This document shows, one piece after another, positions 1 to 5,559 of a stretch of DNA of 5,708 bases. Below the pieces are notes generated by a model. That model had not been told where the DNA came from. It worked only from the letters and a program-made list of their open reading frames with translations, and did no database searches. Position 1 is the stretch's first letter. Every line of letters starts with the position of its first letter. This DNA is from a bacterium. GTDB lineage: Bacteria > Spirochaetota > UBA4802 > UBA5550. The stretch lies in contig JAAENB010000011.1 of NCBI GenBank assembly GCA_024224995.1, positions 1 through 5,708 on the forward strand, read 5' to 3'. The position numbers were made by a program, and so were the translations under genes.

Positions 1-150
1 GCAGGTTGTGAGGCTGTTTGAGCGGAGCGAGTTCCGAACGTTCTGCAGAGGTATTACTCCCGGTAGGCATAATTTACATTCCGGGTTGATATACCTTATA
101 TAGCCCGCTCTGCGGGGTCAGCTGCTCTCAAGAAACTAAATTTTGCTTGT
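1..150 (-). repeat. Structured intergenic repeat, 5' copy (inverted relative to the 3' copy)
   Basis: The reverse complement of this stretch aligns over nearly its whole length with 5559-5708. Shared blocks include the end box at 130-150, a small GC-rich stem at 104-116, the imperfect palindrome ATATA-agg-TATAT (near 88-101 on the opposite strand), the block AACCCGGAATGTAA, and a terminal core at about 4-36. The 3' copy carries about 32 extra bases (5606-5637) that are missing here. No open reading frame with coding character is present. The left edge runs out of the window, so the full element is longer. What is seen is an inverted pair of related non-coding elements flanking the gene block; a MITE-like or other dispersed repeat is an inference. 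Confidence 0.8.
4..36 (+). repeat. Conserved repeat core, copy 1
   Basis: This core reads GGTTGTGAGG, then CTGTTTGAGC, a variable triplet-like stretch, then GCGAGTTCCG. It recurs in the loop of the long hairpin at 5488-5522. Part of it recurs in inverted orientation at 5699-5708, where the window cuts it off. The four bases GCAG at 1-4 could pair with CTGC at 43-46, so this copy may also sit in a hairpin loop whose left arm lies outside the window. Function unknown. Confidence 0.65.
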
Positions 151-211
151 AAGCGGTATCCCCAAGAATAAACACCTACGCTTTTGTTAAAGTATCAAAT
201 TATTTTTTCTC

Positions 212-240
212 TTGATTTTTTTTTATCACCCTGGTTTTAT
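212..240 (+). promoter_or_regulatory. Candidate promoter for the AmgK-like gene
   Basis: TTGATT (212-217) and TTTTAT (235-240) are separated by 17 bases, each matching the sigma70 consensus at 4 of 6 positions. The predicted transcription start is about 246-247, which is the ATG itself. A run of nine T (216-224) overlaps the -35 box and spacer. The region is very AT-rich, so a chance match is possible. Confidence 0.35.
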
Positions 241-246
241 CTCCGT

Positions 247-1248
247 ATGAAGATTGAAAAATTAATAAAGCTGATAAAAGATTTCGCGTGTAATCATCTG
301 GATGATTATTCGGGTTTGGAAAAACTGGACGGCGATGCCTCCACAAGGATTTATTTCAGGGCTTTTTCCGGGGATACAAGCTATATTGTATGCAGGGACG
401 CTCAATTCGCAGATCATTCTCCTGAGGAATATCCCTTTTGTATTCTCCATTCCATATTGAAGGGCAGGGGGATTGCCGTGCCCGAGATATATGCCCTTGA
501 TAAAGGGCAGGGCCTTCTCCTGCTTCAGGATCTTGGCGATAACCTGGTGGAAGACCGGCTGCCGTTTTTTTCAGGGGCCGAAATTAAAGAAGTATATTCC
601 GCTGTTATTCGTACCCTGGTGAATATTCAGAAAATCAAAGGAAAGGAGCATGTTCCCTTTGGCCTCTCTTTTGACACTGAAAAACTCATGTTTGAATTTG
701 ATTTTTTTATTGAACATACCCTGGATAATTATTTTGCTTCTAAGACTTCTCTTTCAGGGAAGGAGCGGGAACTGCTGCGAAAGGAGTTTTTTAAGATATG
801 CGCTATCCTGGACGAGCCTGGTCTCTTTGTTTTAAACCACCGGGATTTTCATTCCCGGAATATTTTGCTTTTTAATGCTGTTCCCTATATAATCGATTTC
901 CAGGACGCGCGCATGGGGCTGCCCCAGTACGATCTGGTCTCTCTTCTCAGGGACTCCTATGTGCGGCTTAATCCGGATGTCTTTTTATATCTTAAAGATT
1001 ATTATTATTCATTTTCAAAAGAAGCCGGTGTTCATGCAATGGACCGTGAAACATTTGAATATTATTTTGATATTATGGCGTTCCAGCGCAATATTAAGGC
1101 CCTGGGTACCTTTGGCTATATGACTGCCGTTAAAAAGAAACCCCGGTACGAGCAGTATATCACTCCTACTGCCGCCTGTCTGCATGAGTATGTTGGGCGG
1201 AGAGAGGAACTGTCCGTGGCCTGGGATATAATAAAAAGATTTTTTTAG
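247..1248 (+). CDS. amgK: AmgK-like aminosugar (MurNAc/GlcNAc) anomeric kinase, APH-fold phosphotransferase
   Basis: This predicted cytoplasmic kinase has 333 residues, close to the length of known AmgK proteins. Family members phosphorylate the anomeric hydroxyl of MurNAc (and GlcNAc) with ATP, the first step of the salvage route that bypasses de novo UDP-MurNAc synthesis. Visible motifs are GDASTRIYFR at residues 29-38, the N-lobe signature of this family; the catalytic loop NHRDFHSRN at 197-205, with Asp200 as likely base and Asn205; and the metal-binding IDFQDA at 216-221 (Asp217), followed by the family-typical YDLVSLLRD at 228-236. A TTG codon at 184 would add 21 residues, but these are hydrophobic and unlike the family N-terminus, so I chose the ATG at 247. 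No Shine-Dalgarno precedes either start. The partner MurU-like gene lies about 3.4 kb downstream on the same strand. Assignment to COG3178-type phosphotransferases is firm; MurNAc as substrate is inferred from homology and from the MurU-like neighbour. Confidence 0.82.
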   Translation: MKIEKLIKLIKDFACNHLDDYSGLEKLDGDASTRIYFRAFSGDTSYIVCRDAQFADHSPEEYPFCILHSILKGRGIAVPEIYALDKGQGLLLLQDLGDNLVEDRLPFFSGAEIKEVYSAVIRTLVNIQKIKGKEHVPFGLSFDTEKLMFEFDFFIEHTLDNYFASKTSLSGKERELLRKEFFKICAILDEPGLFVLNHRDFHSRNILLFNAVPYIIDFQDARMGLPQYDLVSLLRDSYVRLNPDVFLYLKDYYYSFSKEAGVHAMDRETFEYYFDIMAFQRNIKALGTFGYMTAVKKKPRYEQYITPTAACLHEYVGRREELSVAWDIIKRFF

Positions 1249-1270
1249 CAGTTCTCTTCATGAAAAATAG

Positions 1271-1299
1271 TTGATTTCCCGGTATTTTTGTTGTATTTT
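1271..1299 (+). promoter_or_regulatory. Candidate promoter for the lipoprotein gene
   Basis: TTGATT (1271-1276) and TATTTT (1294-1299) are spaced by 17 bases, each 4 of 6 to consensus. Transcription would start near 1306, giving a leader of roughly 38 bases that contains the AAGGAG ribosome site at 1331-1336. The hexamers resemble the candidate promoter of the upstream kinase gene. Read-through from that gene is also possible, because I see no terminator between them. Confidence 0.4.
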
Positions 1300-1343
1300 T
1301 TAAGCGGGCACCTGTAGAGTAGCATATTTAAAGGAGTGAACGT

Positions 1344-1865
1344 ATGATGCGGAAAATAATAAAAAGCAGCAGTATTTTTTTGGTTGTATGCCTGTTCTAT
1401 GCTGTTTCCGGGTGTACCCCATATGACGGACATATTTATTCACCCGGTGACGCATGGGAAGAGGTGAAAAAACCGCCTCCCGGTGTAAAGCAGTTATTTA
1501 ATCTGAAAGAGTTTCCCGGTTTTGTCTCTATCTCTTTAATGACTGAAAAAATCAAACCGCTTAAAGATACCACTAAAACCAAATTGGATTTTATTCAAAA
1601 TAAATTGAAACAATTTAATAAATATTCCAATGCCACAATGGATGTTGCAACCGAGTTTGTTGGTGACAATGAGTGGGAGGTTCTCAGGGTTACGATTAAA
1701 ACAAAAGTATCGGAACGGCATCAGGATTTTTATATGCTGATACGAGGCACCACGGCTTTTACGGTTCTGTATACTTCTCTTGATAATTATTACGAACGGC
1801 ATAGAGCTGATCTAAAAAAAGTATTATCCGGTATGAAAATAAATATCAACCGGAGTTCACATTAG
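1344..1865 (+). CDS. Small lipoprotein of unknown function
   Basis: The product has 173 residues. The N-terminus is a lipoprotein signal peptide: a basic start (MMRKIIK), a hydrophobic stretch, and the lipobox AVSGC with Cys24 as the predicted lipidated residue. The mature part of about 150 residues is soluble, lysine-rich and of mixed alpha/beta appearance. It ends with a strand-rich stretch and a final helix, around residues 110-168. That pattern resembles small PsbP/DcrB-like lipoproteins, but I cannot confirm the resemblance and do not assign a family. A strong AAGGAG lies 7 bases before the first ATG and 10 before the second (1347), so either could be used. The gene is 95 bases downstream of the kinase gene. 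Its TAG overlaps the stop codon of the convergent cyclase gene, leaving no room for a terminator between them. Confidence 0.8.
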   Translation: MMRKIIKSSSIFLVVCLFYAVSGCTPYDGHIYSPGDAWEEVKKPPPGVKQLFNLKEFPGFVSISLMTEKIKPLKDTTKTKLDFIQNKLKQFNKYSNATMDVATEFVGDNEWEVLRVTIKTKVSERHQDFYMLIRGTTAFTVLYTSLDNYYERHRADLKKVLSGMKININRSSH

Positions 1866-3115
1866 GGGGAGGGAACCGTATAGACCCGGATCGACTCCTT
1901 TCTCCCCCTGATGGGAGTCTCATCCAAAAACCGGGTCTCCACCGCGCCTTCCACAAGGCTGTGCGTGGCTTCGCTCATCAAAATAGAAGTTCCGTATTTT
2001 TTATTTAACCCTTCAATCCGGGAGGTTACATTTACCGTGTCGCCAATAACCGTATAATCCATCCGCTCACTGGACCCGATGTTCCCGGCAATAACAACCC
2101 CCGTATGAAGCGCGATGCCAATAGAAATAGCCGGATACCCCTGAGCCGCGAGTTTTTCATTAACATGAACGATATGCTCCTGCATGGAAACGGCAGCCTT
2201 AACCGCCATCACGGCATCATTCGTTTTTTCTTCGGGTACGCCAAAAACAGCCATAACCGCGTCGCCGATTAGTTTGTCGATCATGCCGCCGTAAGAATGA
2301 ATCACCCCCATCATTTCGGAAAAGTAAAAATTCAGGAGAGAGACGACCTCTTCCGGTTTCCTGTTTTCGGAGAGCCGGGTAAAACCCCGGATGTCGGCAA
2401 ACAGGACTGTGACGGTCTTTTCCTCACCGCCCAGTTCCAGGGTTATGGAACCTGAATCAATGCTGTTGACAATTTCCTTTGAAAGGAACCGCATTAAGCG
2501 CTGCCGTTTCCGCAAGTCTATATACAGATGGGTAATACTGCTGGAAATCCATCGTGCCAGGAAACCGCCCATGAGGATAAACAGGATAACATACAGGGGG
2601 AGGATCGCGCTATTAAAAGCGTCATGAACGACAAAATAACTAACAACGCACGCCAGGAGCGTATTGTAAATAATAATTACCCGGCCGCACCTGAGAGCGC
2701 TGATGAAAATGATGATAATACAAAACAGGATAAAGATCACGGAGATTCCCTGGGGCGTTATCATGGAATGGAGAAAATCGAACTCTTTAACATGGAAATA
2801 GGCAATGTGAATCATGGCAAAATCAATGGAAGAGATAAGGTATTTGAGCCACTCTTTGTAAACAGAGGATTTGGTTACTTTGTTTATGAGCAAATAATAA
2901 ATAATAACCAGGGAAGAAAAAACCAGGGACATGGGCAGGTATTTGGGATCAAAGGGTACGGAAGAAACCGCCATAACAACTATATCCATAATGGCAAGAA
3001 GCCCCATAAAAATGAGCCGGTATTTATTGATCCGGTTCTCTATCCGGTATTCTCTTTTCTGAAGAGCCCCGGTAAACTCCGGAATTTTCTGTTTATCCTT
3101 TGCCGCGTAAAACAT
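1862..3115 (-). CDS. Membrane-bound class III adenylate/guanylate cyclase
   Basis: The product has 417 residues from the chosen ATG. Six hydrophobic segments (about residues 33-50, 60-78, 92-108, 123-140, 144-163 and 169-188) form an N-terminal membrane module. A basic helical linker (about 195-222) leads to a C-terminal cyclase homology domain (about 236-410) that would lie in the cytoplasm. Visible active-site residues are the metal-binding Asp241 in FADIRGF and Asp285 in KLIGDAVMAVFG, the adenine-selecting Lys281, Thr355 in DYTVIGD, and Asn362 and Arg366 in VNVTSR. The Lys/Thr pair is typical of class IIIb adenylate cyclases, some of which respond to bicarbonate, so cAMP is the likelier product. 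All key residues are present, so it should be active. A TTG at 3145 would overlap the upstream stop and add ten residues, but the ATG at 3115 has a better ribosome site. It is the second gene of a minus-strand operon. What the membrane module senses is not visible. Confidence 0.88.
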   Translation of the reverse strand: MFYAAKDKQKIPEFTGALQKREYRIENRINKYRLIFMGLLAIMDIVVMAVSSVPFDPKYLPMSLVFSSLVIIYYLLINKVTKSSVYKEWLKYLISSIDFAMIHIAYFHVKEFDFLHSMITPQGISVIFILFCIIIIFISALRCGRVIIIYNTLLACVVSYFVVHDAFNSAILPLYVILFILMGGFLARWISSSITHLYIDLRKRQRLMRFLSKEIVNSIDSGSITLELGGEEKTVTVLFADIRGFTRLSENRKPEEVVSLLNFYFSEMMGVIHSYGGMIDKLIGDAVMAVFGVPEEKTNDAVMAVKAAVSMQEHIVHVNEKLAAQGYPAISIGIALHTGVVIAGNIGSSERMDYTVIGDTVNVTSRIEGLNKKYGTSILMSEATHSLVEGAVETRFLDETPIRGRKESIRVYTVPSP

Positions 3116-3122
3116 ATCTCTT

Positions 3123-3129
3123 CTCCCCC
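3123..3129 (-). promoter_or_regulatory. Ribosome binding site that decides the cyclase start
   Basis: On the minus strand, GGGGGAG ends 7 bases before the ATG at 3115. The alternative TTG at 3145 has no comparable purine-rich site ahead of it. This favours the shorter, 417-residue product and a 26-base gap after the upstream gene. Confidence 0.65.
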
Positions 3130-3141
3130 GGAACTTTTTTT

Positions 3142-4461
3142 TCAAGGTACCGCGTGGTAATAATACGGATGCAGCAGCCGGTAATGGCCCACGATTTTGG
3201 GATAGTCCCCGCGGAGAATGTCCATCTCTTCCAGGTCGCAGCCAATGGTCCAGAGATTATATACCAGGAAGCTGCCGTTCTTTTTTCTTGAACTAACAAT
3301 GCCTATGTGGTCGTATATGGTGCCGTTTTCAACACCGGTATCGAATATGACTATATCGCCCGGAAGCCATTCTCCTGGTTTTTGCAGAGGTGTTTTTTTT
3401 GTTAATACCACGGCATTGTTTTCGAAATACCGCTCCAGGTTTACCACTCTGCGATGATCGATATTGGGGTCGCGTTTTTTGACTGTTGGATGCCTGCGCG
3501 GGTTGAGTAAAATATCTTCGTATACCATGGCTTGCAGGTCCATGTCTATTTGCCGTAAACTTCGAATCACCAGGTCCGTGCAGACTCCCATGGCGGGGGT
3601 TATATCTCCCATTGGGAAGGAGAGCCTGGTATACTGCGTTGCTTCTACAGTGTAGCTGCAGCCCTTTTCAAGCATTTTGGCGCATGCTTCCAGTATGAGA
3701 GTGCCTGTTGAAGTATGGGCATTCATTTCCTGTTCATGGCTCTTGCTTGAATATATATCAACCATTATTAATCTCCGGGCTCCTCCGTTTAATACGACGG
3801 CCAGGTCCGCTTTTTTTAATTGTATGCTGTGCTGCTGCCCGGCTTCGGTATTCCCCGGCTTTTGACTCTTCTCCGCGCTTATGACTATTGACCGGCCCTC
3901 TGGCGGAGAATCGCCCCGGTGCGCGGCCTTTACGATGGCGTGATATTCTTCCCTGCTGATCCTGTTTTGCAGCAGGCTCTTTCGTGCTGTTCCTACTGTG
4001 GGGTATGCCAGTTCCAGGGAGTCCGCTGTAGTGGCTGAAATATAGAATCGTCCCCGGGGAAGATTTTTGTTCAGGGAGACGGGAAACGCAAGGGCAGTTT
4101 CCTCTTTTGATTTGCCTTTTACGAGATAAAGAGTTTTTTCTTCTACATGAATTTTGACCCAGGTGTCGGTAATGACTGAGGTGGGAATATATCCTTTTTT
4201 CCCGTTATACAGTAGTACCCGGGTCCGGTTTTCTCCCCGGTCCAGGACGTTTATCCAGACTCCGTGGCGTACTGACGCGATTTTTTTTGAGTTTTTTGAC
4301 GGCTTCGCGTATACGGGGGTTTGGGGAGTTGTCGAATAGACCTGCGGGTAAATAATCCCGGCTGATCCCGACGGTCCTCGTACGAGGTAATAAATTATTA
4401 TTCCCATAGCCGCTATTATAAATATACATATGATCTCGAATCTAAAGGATCTTTTTCTCAC
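3142..4461 (-). CDS. Membrane-anchored SH3b / degenerate YkuD-like / DUF1287 protein
   Basis: The product has 439 residues. A basic N-terminus and one membrane segment (about 9-27) suggest an inner-membrane anchor with the rest outside the cytoplasm. Residues about 46-97 look like a bacterial SH3 domain (VYAKPS, then KKGYIP), which usually binds cell wall. Residues about 101-237 follow the layout of an L,D-transpeptidase (YkuD) domain: WVKIHVEEKTLYLV, then LPRGRFYIS, then ISREEYHAIV. The motifs that should carry the catalytic His and Cys appear as VISAE (193-197) and HSIQL (211-215), so this domain looks inactive. Residues about 250-432 match DUF1287: GVCTDLVIRSLR (Cys294), DPNIDHRR (331-338), PGDIVIFD (367-374), DHIGIV (His385) and IVGHYR. 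The Cys-then-His order suggests an NlpC/P60-like cysteine hydrolase, but the substrate is unknown. The start is GTG with an AGGAG 9 bases upstream (4471-4475). It is the first gene of an operon with the cyclase. Confidence 0.8.
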   Translation of the reverse strand: MRKRSFRFEIICIFIIAAMGIIIYYLVRGPSGSAGIIYPQVYSTTPQTPVYAKPSKNSKKIASVRHGVWINVLDRGENRTRVLLYNGKKGYIPTSVITDTWVKIHVEEKTLYLVKGKSKEETALAFPVSLNKNLPRGRFYISATTADSLELAYPTVGTARKSLLQNRISREEYHAIVKAAHRGDSPPEGRSIVISAEKSQKPGNTEAGQQHSIQLKKADLAVVLNGGARRLIMVDIYSSKSHEQEMNAHTSTGTLILEACAKMLEKGCSYTVEATQYTRLSFPMGDITPAMGVCTDLVIRSLRQIDMDLQAMVYEDILLNPRRHPTVKKRDPNIDHRRVVNLERYFENNAVVLTKKTPLQKPGEWLPGDIVIFDTGVENGTIYDHIGIVSSRKKNGSFLVYNLWTIGCDLEEMDILRGDYPKIVGHYRLLHPYYYHAVP

Positions 4462-4494
4462 CCCGACGAACTCCTGTTTCTTTTTACTTCATTT

Positions 4495-4523
4495 ATTACA
4501 CCGCTAAAAATCATAAATGTCAA
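4495..4523 (-). promoter_or_regulatory. Strong sigma70-type promoter for the DUF1287-cyclase operon
   Basis: Read on the minus strand, a perfect TTGACA (4518-4523) is followed after exactly 17 bases by TGTAAT (4495-4500), 5 of 6 to consensus. Transcription should start near 4488, giving a leader of about 27 bases that contains the AGGAG at 4471-4475. This is the best promoter in the window and implies constitutive or housekeeping-sigma expression unless a repressor acts. No clear operator is visible. Confidence 0.75.
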
Positions 4524-4547
4524 CTCTTTTTGGATGGTAAAAAGACA

Positions 4548-4575
4548 TTGCATAATATTTACCCCGGCATAAACT
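4548..4575 (+). promoter_or_regulatory. Weak candidate promoter for the MurU-like gene
   Basis: TTGCAT (4548-4553) and TAAACT (4570-4575) are 16 bases apart. Both match consensus poorly (3 and 4 of 6). It lies in the 152-base gap between divergent genes, where a promoter for the plus strand must exist if the gene is transcribed independently, but the exact choice is uncertain. Confidence 0.3.
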
Positions 4576-4613
4576 TGTCTTTATTCAAACTTTAGATTTC
4601 AAGGAACTGGAAA

Positions 4614-5393
4614 ATGAAAGCATTTATACTTGCCGCCGGTTTTGGCGAACGGCTCAAGCCCGTAACCAACACCATACCGAAACCTCTCATCCCGGTACTG
4701 GGCATCCCATCGATCTGTTACGCGATTGCCCTTTTAAAAGAAGCGGGAATTACCCACGCGGTTTGCAACCTGCATTACCGTTCCCGGGACATTATCGACT
4801 TTTTTGAAAAACATGATTATTTTGGTATGACTATTGAGTTTTCAATTGAAGAGGAGATCCTTGGAACCGGGGGAGGGCTCAAGCGCTGTGAATCTTTTTT
4901 CAAAGATGATGATTTTATTATTATTAATAGCGATATTATTACTGATATAGACCTTAACAGGGTTCTCGATCATCATAAAGAGGCTTCCGCTCCCGCGTCT
5001 GTTGTGGTATACAGCAAAGAAGACACCGGGAATGACGGGACTGTTTCCATTGCGGGAGGGCAGGTGGTTGATTTTAAAAATTCCCTGGAATCGGGTATTA
5101 CGCCGGAGTTCGAATACATGGGGATTGCTGTTGCTTCCCCGGTTCTATTTGACTACCTGGAAAAAGGCTTTTCCAGTGTGGTCTACACCGGGTTTACGGG
5201 CCTCATAAAAGATCATTCCCTGGGCTATTATACCCACATGGGCATGTGGGAAGATATTGGTACCATTGAAAACCTTGAAGCAACGGAAAAAAAACTCAAA
5301 GAAACTGAGAGCCCCTTACCTGAACGGGTTACCCGGGCAACAGGCCTGGGGGGGGAAGGTAATCGGAGGCCCGGAGGGCCGGGTTATCGGTAA
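4614..5393 (+). CDS. murU: MurU-like sugar-1-phosphate nucleotidyltransferase
   Basis: This is a predicted cytoplasmic nucleotidyltransferase of the Rossmann-like NTP_transferase family (COG1208 type), 259 residues long. Motifs seen are the nucleotide-binding signature LAAGFGERLKPVT (6-18) with PKPLIPV (22-28, Lys23), LGTGGGL (83-89), the metal-binding INSD (104-107, Asp107) and WEDIGT (212-217, Asp214). MurU converts MurNAc alpha-1-phosphate and UTP to UDP-MurNAc, the step after AmgK, and the presence of an amgK-like gene on the same strand supports this choice. Other sugar-1-phosphate transferases, such as mannose- or heptose-1-phosphate guanylyltransferases, share these motifs and cannot be excluded. 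The ATG has AAGGA at 4601-4605, 8 bases upstream. The catalytic domain is complete by about residue 232. The last 25 or so residues are a Gly/Arg/Pro-rich tail beyond usual MurU length (about 223 in Pseudomonas), encoded across a run of eight G. Confidence 0.75.
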   Translation: MKAFILAAGFGERLKPVTNTIPKPLIPVLGIPSICYAIALLKEAGITHAVCNLHYRSRDIIDFFEKHDYFGMTIEFSIEEEILGTGGGLKRCESFFKDDDFIIINSDIITDIDLNRVLDHHKEASAPASVVVYSKEDTGNDGTVSIAGGQVVDFKNSLESGITPEFEYMGIAVASPVLFDYLEKGFSSVVYTGFTGLIKDHSLGYYTHMGMWEDIGTIENLEATEKKLKETESPLPERVTRATGLGGEGNRRPGGPGYR

Positions 5394-5458
5394 TCGGACA
5401 AGAACAACACCGGTTGGGCCGGGAAAAAATACGGAAGAAACTAAATAATATTGCGAGC
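5394..5458. other. Gap after the MurU-like gene, no gene seen
   Basis: This is a short non-coding stretch between the nucleotidyltransferase stop and the long hairpin. In the frame reached by loss of one G from the tract at 5348-5355, reading stays open to a TAA at 5446-5448. It contains one copy of the AGAAACTAAAT box (5436-5446). GC-rich inverted repeats near 5365-5385 and 5410-5422 lack a following T-run, so I do not call a terminator. Confidence 0.5.
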
Positions 5459-5559
5459 TGCATCCGGCTTGAAAGTATGGGCTCTTTGGGTTGTGAGGAC
5501 TGTTTGAGCAACGCGAGTTCCGCAGCAATCCAAAGAGCCCATGCTTTCAAGCCCGTGCA
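5459..5559. repeat. Long hairpin with the conserved repeat core in its loop
   Basis: The left arm 5467-5489 and right arm 5530-5552 are complementary at 22 of 23 positions. Pairing can extend imperfectly outward through TGCA (5459-5462) and TGCA (5556-5559). The 40-base loop (5490-5529), with the two arm bases before it, holds a second copy of the core found at 4-36. No T-run follows on either strand, so it is not a typical intrinsic terminator, although an RNA stem this stable could still stop transcription or protect the 3' end. The two arms match nothing else in the window. Confidence 0.85.
5488..5522 (+). repeat. Conserved repeat core, copy 2 (hairpin loop)
   Basis: This copy reads GGTTGTGAGGA, CTGTTTGAGC, then GCGAGTTCCG. 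It differs from copy 1 at 4-36 by one inserted A and by changes in the stretch between GAGC and GCGAG. It occupies the loop of the 5459-5559 hairpin, in the same orientation as copy 1. Confidence 0.7.

Noticed and set aside
1..150. CRISPR array or tRNA-like element
   Set aside because: There are no regularly spaced direct repeats with spacers, and no cloverleaf or T-loop consensus could be found on either strand.
184..246. Upstream TTG start adding 21 residues to the AmgK-like protein
   Set aside because: There is no ribosome site, and the added residues are hydrophobic and unlike the cytoplasmic kinase family. The ATG at 247 gives the expected length.
2528..3160. A 210-codon plus-strand open frame
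   Set aside because: It lies antisense to the membrane segments of the cyclase. Its Asn/Asp/Lys-rich, low-complexity product is what the reverse strand of hydrophobic codons gives, and the cyclase frame has clear conserved motifs.
5459..5559. Integron attC-type recombination site
   Set aside because: The fold is suggestive, but the required core sites (GTTRRRY and RYYYAAC) are not present at the expected places and there is no integrase or cassette array.
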